Assembly (NCBI RefSeq): GCF_025403485.1
Contig: NZ_CP099966.1
Span: 4,067,001-4,131,000 of the forward strand
Origin: Chryseobacterium paludis
GTDB lineage: Bacteria > Bacteroidota > Bacteroidia > Flavobacteriales > Weeksellaceae
DNA length: 64,000 bases
Direction of reading: 5' to 3'
Shown: piece after piece, positions 1-7,124 of the stretch
How positions within the stretch are numbered: position 1 is the stretch's first letter
Layout: each line of letters opens with the position of its first letter
Translations under genes and position numbers: made by a program
Notes under the pieces: generated by a model
The model's input: only the letters and a program-made list of their open reading frames with translations
Database searches by the model: none
Told to the model about the DNA's origin: nothing

Positions 1-1251
1 AGATTTCAATTGATTATAATCTGCATATACGGTAATTCCTAATTCAGGATTAAGCTTATAGGTAAGTGCACTTCCAAAATTCCATCGGAAAGCATTTGAA
101 GGCTTATAAGAGGCGACTTCAAGTTCGTTATTTGGATTATCAATGTGTTCACTTTTTACAAATATTTTTCCGCTAGCCGGTGTTGAGTATCCTGCGGTAG
201 CTTTTAATGTTATTTGCCAGTTTTCTGAAAATTCATGTGAGAAATAGGGGCCGATTCCGAAATTCAGGAACCCTAAAGACTGAGTTGTTACATCAAAATT
301 TTCATAATGCTCTTCGTCATCTAATGTTAATCGGATAGGTTTTATGGGAAAACTGCTAAAACTCATATCTCCACCGATGCCCCACTTTTTTGAAAAAAAA
401 TAGGCACCTTCCAATCCCGCCTCGAAACCAATTTGTTTTCGATCATCCAATTCAGATTCTTTAAGGAAATTGGTAGTAGCCAAAGCGGATCCTAATTTTA
501 TGGAAAGAAAGGAAGGATTTCCGTTGCTTTCTATTCGGGAAAGTAAACTTAAGTTATCACCTTTATTTTTATAAATCTTATCAATAAAAAAATATCCTAA
601 TTCTGTTGAGATAATCCCTATTCCGGCACCAGCCAGAATATCCGGCATCCAATGTCTGTTATTGAGGTTTCTGCCCAGACCAGTAAGTGTTGCAGCGCTA
701 TATCCACCAATACTATAGGCAGGATTTACAATTCCATATTCCTTATGTAAAAAGCTCGCATTAGTGAAAGCCATTGCTGCGTGTCCTGATGGAAAGGAAT
801 TTTTTGCCGAGCCATCCGGGCGTTCGACTTTTGAGGTGTATTTTATAGAATTCACGATAATGCCCATAATTGCAATACTGGTTGCATATGATAGGGTGGC
901 TCTTCCAATGTTATTCCGTCCTTTAACCCCTGCTATTTTTAGTCCATATACTGTTGCTGCGGGCGCATACTGAAGGTAATCATCAAAGGTTGCTTTAAAA
1001 GCCGGAATATAACGATTTCGGATTTCCCGGATGTTTTCCCGTTCTCCCCAAGTTGCTGCTGTTGCTGCAAAAAGTAAAGTAGGGGCAATTGATTTTTTTA
1101 CCCATTCTTTTTGTAGGAAAGTCTTTTTCTCTGAAATAGCAATATCTGAAATGATATATTGCTGATCCTTCTTAAGTTGGAGAGTATCCTGAGCTTTATA
1201 AAAGCATAATGTTAGCAACATGCAGGATGCTAATGCTAATTTATTCATCAT
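1..1251 (-). CDS. PAP2-family (type 2 phosphatidic acid phosphatase-like) membrane-associated protein, C-terminus beyond the window
   Basis: This frame is open from an ATG pair at 1251/1248 to the window edge, giving 417 codons without a stop. After a signal-like N-terminus (MNKLALASCMLLTLCF) it carries the three PAP2 phosphatase motifs in order: KYTSKVERP (KX6RP), then PSGH, then GRNLNNRHWMPD (SRX5HX3D-like). Family members remove phosphate from lipid phosphates or pyrophosphates at the periplasmic face. The part after about residue 200 is rich in alternating aromatic and polar residues and looks like an outer-membrane barrel-type extension, as in some Bacteroidota PAP2 proteins; that is inference. 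The substrate cannot be told from the sequence. The gene faces away from the interior of the window. Confidence 0.85.
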   Translation of the reverse strand, partial: MMNKLALASCMLLTLCFYKAQDTLQLKKDQQYIISDIAISEKKTFLQKEWVKKSIAPTLLFAATAATWGERENIREIRNRYIPAFKATFDDYLQYAPAATVYGLKIAGVKGRNNIGRATLSYATSIAIMGIIVNSIKYTSKVERPDGSAKNSFPSGHAAMAFTNASFLHKEYGIVNPAYSIGGYSAATLTGLGRNLNNRHWMPDILAGAGIGIISTELGYFFIDKIYKNKGDNLSLLSRIESNGNPSFLSIKLGSALATTNFLKESELDDRKQIGFEAGLEGAYFFSKKWGIGGDMSFSSFPIKPIRLTLDDEEHYENFDVTTQSLGFLNFGIGPYFSHEFSENWQITLKATAGYSTPASGKIFVKSEHIDNPNNELEVASYKPSNAFRWNFGSALTYKLNPELGITVYADYNQLKS

Positions 1252-1302
1252 TGTGTGTTTTTGTGTAGTTTAATTTTGAATTTAAACCGATATCAAAAGT
1301 AT

Positions 1303-1340
1303 AAAAAAAAGTCCCTTCTCAAAGCTGAGAAGAGACTTTT
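1303..1340 (-). terminator. Rho-independent terminator after the M43 protease gene
   Basis: The stem AAAAGTC.CTTCTCA / TGAGAAG.GACTTTT has one internal mismatch and an AAGC loop. On the minus strand it is followed by eight T. It lies 19 bases beyond the stop codon of the protease and before the start of the PAP2 gene. Confidence 0.8.
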
Positions 1341-1358
1341 AACATATAAAAAGTTTTT

Positions 1359-2363
1359 TTAGTTAACTCTTAAACCTGCTCTTGAGCCAGACGAGGCAAC
1401 TACAGCCTGCATTCTAGTTTTTTGACCTGCTGAAAACATAAACATAGCAGCATCATCTACATAATCCATATAGTTCATGAACATGATAGATCTTGAAACA
1501 CCACTACATGTATTGTATACAGGATAAGTTGGTTTACCTGCATTATCAGAAGTTTGTGTAGGTGTATCAGCTACAAGGTCATTTCCGCAATTTGCATCTC
1601 CCCAAATATGTCTAAGATTTAAGTAATGACCTACTTCGTGAGTCGCTGTTCTACCTAGGTTGAATGGAGATGAGGCTCCAGTTTTTCCAAAATAAGGAGC
1701 TGCAATAACTACACCGTCATTCCATAATCCAGCAGATTCTGGGAAAGTGGCATATCCAAGAATTTCTCCTTGGCTGGTTGGCATACTACTTACCACCCAA
1801 ATGTTAAAATAATTGGTAGGGTTAGTTGCATCTATACCGCCAGTAGACGCTTTCTTCATAGCATCATTATCGCTCCAGCTTGTTTTTGTAGTCGCTTTTC
1901 TTACCGTATTTGCTAATTTGAATCTTACTTTTACATCACCTGATTTTACTGATTGGAACTCTGTAGGAATTTTAGTAACATCACTATTTGTTCCTCCATA
2001 ATCTGCATTTAATACAGCAATTTGTTCTGCGATTCTTGCATCTGAAACATTTTGAGCGGTCGTTTTATATAATACATTCACTACTACGGGAATTTCAACA
2101 GTACCATCCGGTAGAACTTTTCCCAGTTTGATATCGTTCATGAATTTTTCTGTATTAGCTTCCAGTGCAGCATATCTTTGTCTAAGCTCAGGATTGTTTT
2201 GTAGAGCTTGTTTTCTGATTTCCTCTGAAGGACAGAATCTTTTGCCAGCTAAGCCGGAAGGCTCAGATTTGTTTGAAGGGTTTTCACTTTGATTTGTTAC
2301 ATTGTCGCTGTTACAAGCGGACATGAATCCTAGCGCAAGGATTCCGAATAGTAGTTTTTTCAT
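1359..2363 (-). CDS. M43-family (pappalysin/cytophagalysin-like) zinc metalloprotease, predicted lipoprotein
   Basis: 334 residues. The N-terminus is a lipoprotein signal peptide (MKKLLFGILALGFMSAC, acylated Cys at residue 17), so the protein should sit on the outer membrane or surface. The catalytic motif HEVGHYLNLRHIWGD at about residue 240 is the extended HEXXHXXGXXH zinc site of metzincins. The downstream SIMFMNYMDYVDD region supplies the Met-turn, as in M43 proteases, which cleave extracellular proteins. There is no T9SS C-terminal sorting domain, unlike several other secreted proteins in this window. It is a single-gene unit with its own terminator. Confidence in the family is high; the substrate is unknown. 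Confidence 0.9.
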   Translation of the reverse strand: MKKLLFGILALGFMSACNSDNVTNQSENPSNKSEPSGLAGKRFCPSEEIRKQALQNNPELRQRYAALEANTEKFMNDIKLGKVLPDGTVEIPVVVNVLYKTTAQNVSDARIAEQIAVLNADYGGTNSDVTKIPTEFQSVKSGDVKVRFKLANTVRKATTKTSWSDNDAMKKASTGGIDATNPTNYFNIWVVSSMPTSQGEILGYATFPESAGLWNDGVVIAAPYFGKTGASSPFNLGRTATHEVGHYLNLRHIWGDANCGNDLVADTPTQTSDNAGKPTYPVYNTCSGVSRSIMFMNYMDYVDDAAMFMFSAGQKTRMQAVVASSGSRAGLRVN

Positions 2364-2970
2364 TAATTCAATATTTATATATTTTGTGGAAAAACGAAAT
2401 TATATTATTTTGAATTAGTTTGCAAGGTTCTATTTTATCAATTTATAATATTTACTCTGTTTTATAAGTGAATAATATAGTTTTTTACTGCAATTTTTAT
2501 TGATTTACTCTTTGGTGAAGCTGATTTAGTTGATTTTTGCTATTTTCATAATTTCCATGTATTTTTCTTCAATTTAATTGTAATTATATAACAAAATCTA
2601 TTATTCATTGCATAATTCGCAAAATATAATTTGGATTGAATTTATTAATGTTCAATTTAGTTTTAGTTTAAAAAAATAACTTTAGATTATTTTAATATTG
2701 TAAAACATAGATTTATTTGAAATTTAAATGAATATTTTTAACGAGATGATTTTCGTGATTAGATGAGGTTGAGATTGTAGAATTTTTCAATGATTAAAAT
2801 TCTAAATGCATTTTTCTGCAATTTTTTAGATCCAAACAGCATCGTTTAATAAAAAAACTTCCTCAGAACGAGAAAGTTTTTAAAGTATTTTTTATTGGGA
2901 TTAAACAAGATCTTAGCTAAATAGTAAATCATATGTATTCCTATTTTACAATTGGTTTATTGATTAGAAA
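2364..2970. other. 607-base AT-rich intergenic region
   Basis: No supported gene. The right end holds the terminator of the two-component operon. The left end must hold the promoter of the minus-strand protease gene. The middle is very AT-rich with many homopolymer runs; the only reading frames in it are a few tens of codons with no leader or other recognisable feature. Confidence 0.7.
2851..2881 (-). terminator. Rho-independent terminator of the two-component operon
   Basis: The stem AAAAACTT.CTC / GAG.AAGTTTTT has a five-base loop and runs into a T-rich tract on the minus strand, about 90 bases beyond the stop of the response regulator. Confidence 0.7.
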
Positions 2971-3609
2971 TTAATCGAAACCATTTTTAATAGCAAAGAC
3001 AGCCAGTCCTACTCGGGTTTTTAGATCTAATTTTTCACAGAGTTGATCTCTGTAGCTTTCTACAGTTCTGGGGCTGCAGCACATCTTGTCAGCGATTTCT
3101 TTATAGCTAAGTTCGGTTACAGTATATTTCAGGAACTCTTTTTCACGATCTGAAATCCTCACCGTATCCTTAGATTCTTTCTCATTGTTTAAATTGGAAA
3201 AAATAATTCTTGACGCCCACTCGGGATAAAAAAATCCCTCTGTATTAAGTTTAATAAGAGCCGTTTCAAGCTCTTTTGGATGAGTGTTTTTTAGGAGGTA
3301 GCCTTTTGCGCCGTTCTTTATCATTTTAATGACACTTTTGTCATCGCCCTGCATGCTTAAGGCCATTACCTTAACGTCAGGATGATTTTCCTTAAGCCAG
3401 AGAACAGTTTCAAAACCATCCATAATTGGCATGCTGATATCAAGTAGAATTATATCAGGAATCTTACTGTTGTTTTCAAATTTCTGGATCAGATCCTTTC
3501 CATTTTCACAGACATAAATAACTTCAAAGTCTTTAAAATTATCAATAATACCTTCTAGTGCCTTTGCAATAAGGACGTGGTCATCTACGATAACAATTGT
3601 TTTTTTCAT
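2971..3609 (-). CDS. NarL/FixJ-family response regulator (receiver plus LuxR-type HTH)
   Basis: 212 residues. The receiver domain spans about 1-125, with acidic DD at residues 9-10, the phospho-acceptor Asp in IILLDISMP (about residue 57) and the conserved Lys in the GYLLK segment. The LuxR helix-turn-helix lies at about 148-205 (SDREKEFLKYTVTELSYKEIAD...). Its start overlaps the kinase stop by four bases (ATGA), so the two are translationally coupled. It is the cognate DNA-binding partner of that kinase. Many flavobacterial regulators of this class control surface or stress genes; the targets here are unknown. Confidence 0.93.
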   Translation of the reverse strand: MKKTIVIVDDHVLIAKALEGIIDNFKDFEVIYVCENGKDLIQKFENNSKIPDIILLDISMPIMDGFETVLWLKENHPDVKVMALSMQGDDKSVIKMIKNGAKGYLLKNTHPKELETALIKLNTEGFFYPEWASRIIFSNLNNEKESKDTVRISDREKEFLKYTVTELSYKEIADKMCCSPRTVESYRDQLCEKLDLKTRVGLAVFAIKNGFD

Positions 3610-4391
3610 GGCTGTTTTTTTAAAATAATATTGATACTGGTTCCTTTGTTTTTCAAACTTTCCAAACTAAAATGAGCTCCAATGATCTCAGCTCTGTTTT
3701 TCATGTTTGTTAGCCCTATACCATTTGAGGTTATTCTGGATCTGTCAAATCCAATTCCATCATCCTGAATATTAAGTTCCCAAAGTATTTCTTCGGAAGT
3801 ATTGAGGTTAATGAAAATATTTTTGCAATTGGCATGCTTAATACTGTTTTGAATAAATTCCTGCGTGATTCTCAAAAGAACATTTTTATGCACGAATCCT
3901 AAGTCGAGCTGTTTGAAGTTATGATTGAAACTTACATTGCATCTTTTAAAAGCATTGGTATTATCAACCTCTTCCTGAATTAAAGTTACAATTTCCTTTT
4001 GGTTGATGTTGTCATCAGTCAATGTTTTTGAGAGGCTTCTTAGATCCTGTAACGATTGATTGATAATTTGTGAAACCTGTTCAATTCGTTCACTTACTTC
4101 CGGAACCTTATTTTCATACAAAAGCTGTTGAGTATAAAGACTTACAAGCGTTAACTTCTGCCCTATATTGTCATGAAGCTCACGTCCTATTTGTTGCATT
4201 GTAGCTTGTTGAATTTCTAGTTGGGTAGCCAGAAGTTCCTTTTGGTGAATCTCGTTTTTTATTTCAATTTCATTTAAATATTCTTTTTTTCTTTGCTTGT
4301 ATTTTCTGATGTATACCATAACAGCGGCTACAAACAATACAAAGAATATATTGAATAAGATAATGGTTATTAAGAGTTCTGTTTTCCCCAT
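3606..4391 (-). CDS. HisKA_3-family sensor histidine kinase with one N-terminal membrane anchor
   Basis: 261 residues. One transmembrane helix (about 8-28) is followed by a coiled coil, the DHp H-box RELHDNIGQKL (phospho-His at about residue 73) and an HATPase_c domain with N-box and G-box motifs (IQNSIKHA, DDGIGFD, GIGLTNMKNRAEI). This is the LytS/NarL-partner type of kinase. There is no periplasmic sensor domain, so input may come from the membrane protein encoded just upstream, whose reading frame overlaps this one by 22 bases. Autophosphorylation followed by transfer to the downstream regulator is the expected reaction. Confidence 0.92.
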   Translation of the reverse strand: MGKTELLITIILFNIFFVLFVAAVMVYIRKYKQRKKEYLNEIEIKNEIHQKELLATQLEIQQATMQQIGRELHDNIGQKLTLVSLYTQQLLYENKVPEVSERIEQVSQIINQSLQDLRSLSKTLTDDNINQKEIVTLIQEEVDNTNAFKRCNVSFNHNFKQLDLGFVHKNVLLRITQEFIQNSIKHANCKNIFINLNTSEEILWELNIQDDGIGFDRSRITSNGIGLTNMKNRAEIIGAHFSLESLKNKGTSINIILKKQP

Positions 4392-5017
4392 ATGAATGAA
4401 ATTGAGAATAATAAATACATAATAATTCCAGATATCAAAAAATAGTCAAAATATATATTGAAAATTCCTCTATACTCTCTGATTAAAGTCAAAAATGTCC
4501 AGAAAGGTAAAGTTCCAATATAAAATAAAGTTACACCGAGGTTGATATAAAACATTCTGTTTTTTCCAAAACTAAGAATGTTTGAAGAGTTAATCTGTTT
4601 ATAATATTCCATTACCACCAAGATCATTAGAATAAGACAACCTAAAGTGTAATTTAGAGAAAACATTATTTTATCGGTAGAAAACAGGATCTCACTTGGG
4701 ATAAATGATACTAAATATAATAAAGATAAGACAATATATAGTTTTCTGTTTTCAAATGATTTTGCGGCATATAACCAATAAAAAAATATAAATTGAATAG
4801 GAATTACAAAATAATTATAAAACGCAGCTTTATTATATTCCATAACTAAATCACCCCATTTTCCCACTGCTTCACACAAGAAAATAAAGATTAAATAGAA
4901 CATAAAGTATTTCCAATATTGATTTTTGATCTTATTGTAAGACAAAATGGATGTAAAAGCTGCTAGACCTTCTACCCAGAACATAGATTCTTGTATTACT
5001 TTTTGGAAATCAGTCAT
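4370..5017 (-). CDS. Uncharacterised polytopic membrane protein, probable sensory partner of the two-component system
   Basis: 215 residues with about six or seven hydrophobic helices separated by short loops. I do not recognise a named family. It is the first gene of the operon and overlaps the kinase start by 22 bases, a strong sign of coupled translation and joint function. The kinase lacks a sensing domain, so a role as membrane receptor or kinase modulator is a reasonable inference. Charged residues are few and lie mainly in loops (KWGDLVMEY, EYYKQINSS). No signal peptide and no catalytic motif are visible. Confidence 0.75.
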   Translation of the reverse strand: MTDFQKVIQESMFWVEGLAAFTSILSYNKIKNQYWKYFMFYLIFIFLCEAVGKWGDLVMEYNKAAFYNYFVIPIQFIFFYWLYAAKSFENRKLYIVLSLLYLVSFIPSEILFSTDKIMFSLNYTLGCLILMILVVMEYYKQINSSNILSFGKNRMFYINLGVTLFYIGTLPFWTFLTLIREYRGIFNIYFDYFLISGIIMYLLFSISFIWGKQNS

Positions 5018-5056
5018 TATGTGTACTACTATTTAAATAATTGTTTATTGAGGGCT

Positions 5057-5602
5057 TTAAAATAATTCTGACTTGGTTCCGTCAGGTGGAATTAGATTTC
5101 CGTGATTTTGTGCAAGTCCTTCTTCTTCAATAGGAGTTTCTGCATTACGGGATTTCAATGCCATCGCCATTGCGTGGCCATTAGATGCTAAAGGATTAAA
5201 ATCATAATCCAAAAGATCCCCATTTTCATCTTCTTTTTTCAAAGTGGGAACCATTACTAAAGTATGTCTTTCTGCATATTCTTTTGGAACAGTATGGTTT
5301 TCCATAATTGCCCAATTTTCAGATTTAGGATAAGCGGCATAATAAAATCTGATACCAAGATCATTATCAGTAGTTGTCGGGTCAATTTTTTTAGCTTCAG
5401 TTTCCAGGTCAGCAATGAATTTTTTCAGTTTTGGTAGATCAAACCAAATAGAGTGGGCGTCGTTCATTTCAAGATTTGAATTAATAGCTTGTAACTGATT
5501 GTTACGATAATTATTGATCAGTTCTTGAATAAAAGATGTGGTCATGGTGTTTGGAGCGCTAAGCGTTTCAATATCACCTTCGAAGATAGGTTTTGTTTCC
5601 AT
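5057..5602 (-). CDS. Uncharacterised protein of the NHGNLIPPD family (single-domain form)
   Basis: 181 residues from the ATG at 5602; a GTG six codons earlier (5620) is possible but less likely. No signal peptide or membrane segment, so cytoplasmic by sequence. The layout is a helix (LPKLKKFIADLETEAKK), a strand segment (LGIRFYYAAYP), a second strand (HTLVMVPT), and near the C-terminus NHGNLIPPDGT. The same order recurs twice in the divergent neighbour at 5877-6758, which carries the same nine-residue NHGNLIPPD. Function unknown; no catalytic site is recognised. It lies just upstream of the two-component operon on the same strand, with 39 bases between its stop and the membrane protein start. 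Confidence 0.75.
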   Translation of the reverse strand: METKPIFEGDIETLSAPNTMTTSFIQELINNYRNNQLQAINSNLEMNDAHSIWFDLPKLKKFIADLETEAKKIDPTTTDNDLGIRFYYAAYPKSENWAIMENHTVPKEYAERHTLVMVPTLKKEDENGDLLDYDFNPLASNGHAMAMALKSRNAETPIEEEGLAQNHGNLIPPDGTKSELF

Positions 5603-5876
5603 AATGTTAGTTTTTAACACATTGTTAGTTAGTTCTGCAAATCTCGGAAAAATTTTATGTTAAATAACAGGTGTTTTTCCTATTTATTATCCGTGATTTT
5701 ACGGATTTCTTTTTTTTTATTTGCATACTGCTATCCTTATCAAAAATGAAGTGTCCTAAAAATTGCTATATTGCTTTTTAATATTGAGTTAGTCTTATTT
5801 TTTTGCGAAAATAACCAATTTATTATATATTATTTCTACGAAATTGGATATATTTACTATCGAAAAAAAAATCATT

Positions 5877-6758
5877 TTGAAAACAAAAATTTTTAGCATA
5901 GGTTTTATAAGCCTTTTATCGGTTTGGATGCTATTTCAGTCATGTAATGGTGATTCTGAAAATGACTTGTCCAAAGGTACAGTGGTTTCGCAAGATTACA
6001 AGAATCAGTTGATTAATAGTAAAACTGCGCAAACACTTGGAGATAATTATTTAGCTAATAACTATACTTTATTATTAGGAAGAAGGACGGCTAAAGGACT
6101 ATCTGGTGAGGATGCCAGACAGGTGGTTTATCCAATAGAAGTTTTAGAAGCATATGTCGATCATGTGAAGTTAAAAGTAGGAGATGATGCCTTAATTGGA
6201 GTTAATATTGGACAATATCCTGCAAATAATGTGATAGATAACCATCAGAGACAAGGTTACAAAGGATATCAGACCATGTATCTAATGTCTTATAAGACAG
6301 CTAATGATACTATTTCTCCAAGTAATTGTGTTGAAGCAATGAATCATGGTAATCTTATTCCACCAGATGCAACAACAAATAAAAATGATATTGTAGATAA
6401 GAATTTTGAAAATTATTTAATTGCTGACGACGCAGCTGCGCTTTTGTATGATACGTATACTTTTAATAATGAAAAAACATTAGATGCACAGGGTGTAGAG
6501 GTAAAAAGACAATACTTTTATAGTGTTAATGTGCTAAAAGGATATCTTCAATATGTGAAAGAAGAAGCGGTGGCAAAAGGAATTACTGAGGTAAACATTT
6601 CTATCAATATAGGTCAGAATAGCTTCAGTTCAGATATGACAAGTAAAGGAAAACAAAAAGGAGGTAGTCAGTGTATCTATTTTACAGCATTCCCAAAAGG
6701 AAGTGATATGAAAGATATGGTAAGTAATCCTCTTAACAGTCTTTCTGCACTTAAATAA
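5877..6758 (+). CDS. Uncharacterised lipoprotein of the NHGNLIPPD family with a duplicated domain
   Basis: From the TTG at 5877 the protein begins MKTKIFSIGF and has a good lipoprotein signal ending at LFQSC (about 293 residues); an in-frame TTG at 5844 would add eleven residues. Two tandem copies of one domain follow. Copy 1 has VLEAYVDHVKLKVGDD, LIGVNIGQYP, YQTMYLMSYK and NHGNLIPPD; copy 2 has VLKGYLQYVKEEA, EVNISINIGQNSF and SQCIYFTAFPKG, and lacks the NHGN motif. The divergent gene at 5057-5602 has one copy. I do not recognise the family. The pairing of a cytosolic single-domain form with a surface or periplasmic double-domain form is notable. Confidence 0.75.
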   Translation: MKTKIFSIGFISLLSVWMLFQSCNGDSENDLSKGTVVSQDYKNQLINSKTAQTLGDNYLANNYTLLLGRRTAKGLSGEDARQVVYPIEVLEAYVDHVKLKVGDDALIGVNIGQYPANNVIDNHQRQGYKGYQTMYLMSYKTANDTISPSNCVEAMNHGNLIPPDATTNKNDIVDKNFENYLIADDAAALLYDTYTFNNEKTLDAQGVEVKRQYFYSVNVLKGYLQYVKEEAVAKGITEVNISINIGQNSFSSDMTSKGKQKGGSQCIYFTAFPKGSDMKDMVSNPLNSLSALK

Positions 6759-6771
6759 TTTGTATAAAATT

Positions 6772-6808
6772 AAAAGTGGCGAAAATTTTATTTTCGCCGC
6801 TTTTTTTA
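6772..6808. terminator. Bidirectional terminator between convergent genes
   Basis: The stem AAAAG.GGCGAAAAT / ATTTTCGCC.CTTTT has a TTT loop and a run of seven T on the plus strand. It closes the plus-strand lipoprotein gene and lies 13 bases beyond the stop of the minus-strand peptide gene. Confidence 0.8.
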
Positions 6809-6820
6809 TAAGATAATTTT

Positions 6821-6970
6821 TTAAACACATGGATATTTTCTGAAGTCTTTGCATGTATTGTCAGAAGTACAACAAAGATTGGGTGGACAGCCGCCGCCAA
6901 TGTCACAATAGATAGGAGCCGGTCCAGCTCCAGTGATTTTCTTTAAATGATGTCTTTTTAATTTTTTCAT
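6821..6970 (-). CDS. Bacteriocin-like secreted peptide precursor, six cysteines
   Basis: 49 residues from the ATG at 6970; the longer frame from 7036 adds an unlikely 22-residue extension. The leader MKKLKRHHLKKITGAG matches in style the precursor at 45484-45690 (LKEIQGAGPIP here ITGAGPAP) and leaders cut by C39 peptidases after a Gly-Gly or Gly-Ala pair. The remaining part holds six Cys spaced C-x5-C-x4-CC-x5-C-x7-C. This C-C-CC-C-C order is that of inhibitor-cystine-knot peptides, though fold and disulfides are not proven. No transporter is adjacent; the nearest C39 exporter in the window is at 45740-47932. Function (antimicrobial, signalling or other) is unknown. Confidence 0.75.
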   Translation of the reverse strand: MKKLKRHHLKKITGAGPAPIYCDIGGGCPPNLCCTSDNTCKDFRKYPCV

Positions 6971-7050
6971 AATAGTTCTTGTTTTAATTACATTAATTTT
7001 TTGGTCATTGTAAATGTATGAATAAGTATCTATCATGTGAGTTATTTATT

Positions 7051-7089
7051 AATAAAAAATAAGTGCTGTAAATTTTGTTTACAGCACTT
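7051..7089 (-). terminator. Rho-independent terminator of clpB
   Basis: A perfect 12-bp stem, AAGTGCTGTAAA / TTTACAGCACTT, with a five-base loop. On the minus strand it is followed by ATTTTTTATT. It lies 36 bases beyond the clpB stop. Confidence 0.85.
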
Positions 7090-7124
7090 ACTACAAAAAT
7101 AATATATATATGAAAAAAACTACT

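Noticed and set aside
1359..2363. M43 protease as T9SS cargo
   Set aside because: It has a lipoprotein signal and no C-terminal sorting domain.
2760..2850. A 27-codon minus-strand frame just beyond the two-component terminator
   Set aside because: No leader-like sequence, downstream of a terminator, composition like the surrounding AT-rich spacer.
5600..5640. TGTTAG words before the NHGNLIPPD gene, resembling the paaK operator half site
   Set aside because: The arms do not form the CTAACA-AA-TGTTAG palindrome and the region is not a paa gene.
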